A stretch of 15,782 bases of DNA from Candidatus Atribacteria bacterium 1244-E10-H5-B2 (GTDB taxonomy: Bacteria > Atribacterota > JS1 > SB-45 > 34-128), in the NCBI GenBank assembly GCA_003575245.1, contig NMQN01000852.1:1-15782 (forward strand), read 5' to 3'. Below the pieces are notes generated by a model, which saw only the letters and a list, made by a program, of their open reading frames with translations, did no database searches and was not told the origin of the DNA. The position numbers and the translations under genes were made by a program. This document shows positions 14,940 to 15,782 of this stretch, piece by piece. The stretch's first letter is position 1, and the number at the start of each line of letters is the position of its first letter.

Positions 14940-15782
14940 TTAATTAAATAAGGTTGCAAATTCTTTAAAGTTATTCCAAAAATTTAATATAAACTCTGGA
15001 TATTTTCCAGTTAAAACACTTTCTTTGTTTTGCTTTATATCTTTTTCATAATTTAAATCAATAATTTCATCAAAACCTATAACCGCTATAACCTTATAAT
15101 TTTTGATTATTTTCTCGATATTTAATAAGTCTTCTATACTACTCACGTTTATATCCAGGATTTCTATGATTCTATCCTCTTTATTATTCAATAACTTTTG
15201 TAACAAGTGATCGAATATGGATATAGATTTTTCTTCTGATTTAACTATTTTCTCATTCAATTTACTCAAATCATTATTTAAATTTTTAAAATCTTCTTTT
15301 TTCTCTTCTTCTTTGCTTTGTATAAATTCATTAGGCTCGGAGATATTTTCAATGTTATTATCTTTATTTTTTAATTTTATATTAGCAACATCTTTTTTAT
15401 AGGCACCGTCATCATCAGTTACCGTAAGAGTAACCTTATAATTTCCAGGTTCATTGTATATATAGGTGACAGTAACACCGCTTCCTATACCGCCATCTCC
15501 AAAGTCCCAGCTGTAGGAAACAATGGTTCCATCCTCATCAGAGGAGGATGAGCCATCAAAGACTACAATATTTTCTTCTATTAAACTATATTCTATTTTG
15601 GCTTCAGGTTTTTTATCTTCCTTATCTTCTTCTTTATCTTCCTTGTCTTTATCTTTAATATCTTGCGCGTCATCAGTAGTTTTTGTTTCTAATAAACTGT
15701 ATTCTGCCCGGGGCTTAGATTCATTATTTTCTTTTTCAGCATCAGAAAAAATATATTTTAGGAAGTTCAATAAGAAAACCTG
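14940..15782 (-). CDS. PKD-domain protein with acidic linker, 5' end outside window
   Basis: The frame is open to the window edge; TTG at 15768-15770 is a possible start, but the first visible residues (QVFLLNFLKYIF) look like the end of a hydrophobic segment, so the gene probably begins beyond the window. After a charged stretch rich in Lys, Asp and Glu (KDKDKEDKEEDKEDKK) comes one PKD domain, with DGSSSSDEDGTIVSYSWDFG and its WDFGDG at 15492-15509, then YNEPGNYKVTLTVTDDDG. PKD domains are Ig-like folds of surface or secreted proteins. The strand before it (KIEYSLIEENIVVFDGSS) is echoed upstream (RAEYSLLETKT), suggesting a lost or partial second PKD. The C-terminal 110 or so residues, after a Glu/Lys-rich spacer, form a globular-looking region (RIIEILDINV, KNYKVIAVIGFDEII) that I do not recognise. 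The location is probably extracellular or membrane-anchored. Confidence 0.8.
   Translation of the reverse strand, partial: QVFLLNFLKYIFSDAEKENNESKPRAEYSLLETKTTDDAQDIKDKDKEDKEEDKEDKKPEAKIEYSLIEENIVVFDGSSSSDEDGTIVSYSWDFGDGGIGSGVTVTYIYNEPGNYKVTLTVTDDDGAYKKDVANIKLKNKDNNIENISEPNEFIQSKEEEKKEDFKNLNNDLSKLNEKIVKSEEKSISIFDHLLQKLLNNKEDRIIEILDINVSSIEDLLNIEKIIKNYKVIAVIGFDEIIDLNYEKDIKQNKESVLTGKYPEFILNFWNNFKEFATLFN

Noticed and set aside
1..15782. Archaeal origin, suggested by PKD, HEAT, NikR, Pcm and missing Shine-Dalgarno sites
   Set aside because: A GGDEF-HD-GYP protein and a YhaN-type ATPase strongly favour bacteria, and each of the other families also occurs in bacteria.

Overview
This AT-rich window looks like bacterial chromosome. 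A REC-PAS-GGDEF-HD-GYP protein, a YhaO/YhaN-type nuclease-ATPase pair and PHP-type PolX polymerases point to bacteria. Pcm, NikR, PKD and PBS-lyase-type HEAT proteins are shared by many anaerobic bacteria and archaea. I cannot name the lineage. Only one start codon (nikR) has a clear Shine-Dalgarno sequence, which is itself a taxonomic clue. No rRNA, tRNA, insertion sequence, integrase or CRISPR array is visible, and I see no convincing intrinsic terminator.

Layout. 1-1422 (+) is the 3' part of a HEAT-repeat gene, open at the window edge and made of about fifteen near-identical repeats of about 93 bp. It converges on a four-domain c-di-GMP regulator at 1499-3328 (-). A 249 bp divergent region with a strong inverted repeat precedes a small XRE-type regulator (3578-3919, +) and a PflX-type radical SAM protein (3972-4925, +). 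Next is a genome-maintenance block: a divergent PolX paralogue (4930-6747, -), then, diverging from it, pcm (6832-7497), a canonical polX (7514-9244) and nth (9293-9985). nth ends one base from the end of nikR (9987-10403, -), which lies downstream of an unassigned SAM methyltransferase (10489-11292, -). After a 217 bp divergent region comes a two-gene unit, a YhaO/SbcD/Mre11-like nuclease (11510-12571, +) and a YhaN/Rad50-like ATPase with a transmembrane hairpin in its coiled coil (12596-14731, +). The window closes with a PKD-domain protein (14940-15782, -) that is open at the edge.

Function. The theme of the middle and right parts is damage repair: base excision (Nth and PolX), protein repair (Pcm) and DNA-end processing (Mre11/Rad50-like pair, probably membrane-tethered). 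The least ordinary items are the two PolX genes flanking pcm, one with an altered polymerase carboxylate; the membrane hairpin where Rad50 has its zinc hook; the homogenised HEAT tract; and the near absence of Shine-Dalgarno sequences. None is a clearly new system, but the membrane-anchored nuclease pair and the paired PolX genes deserve follow-up.
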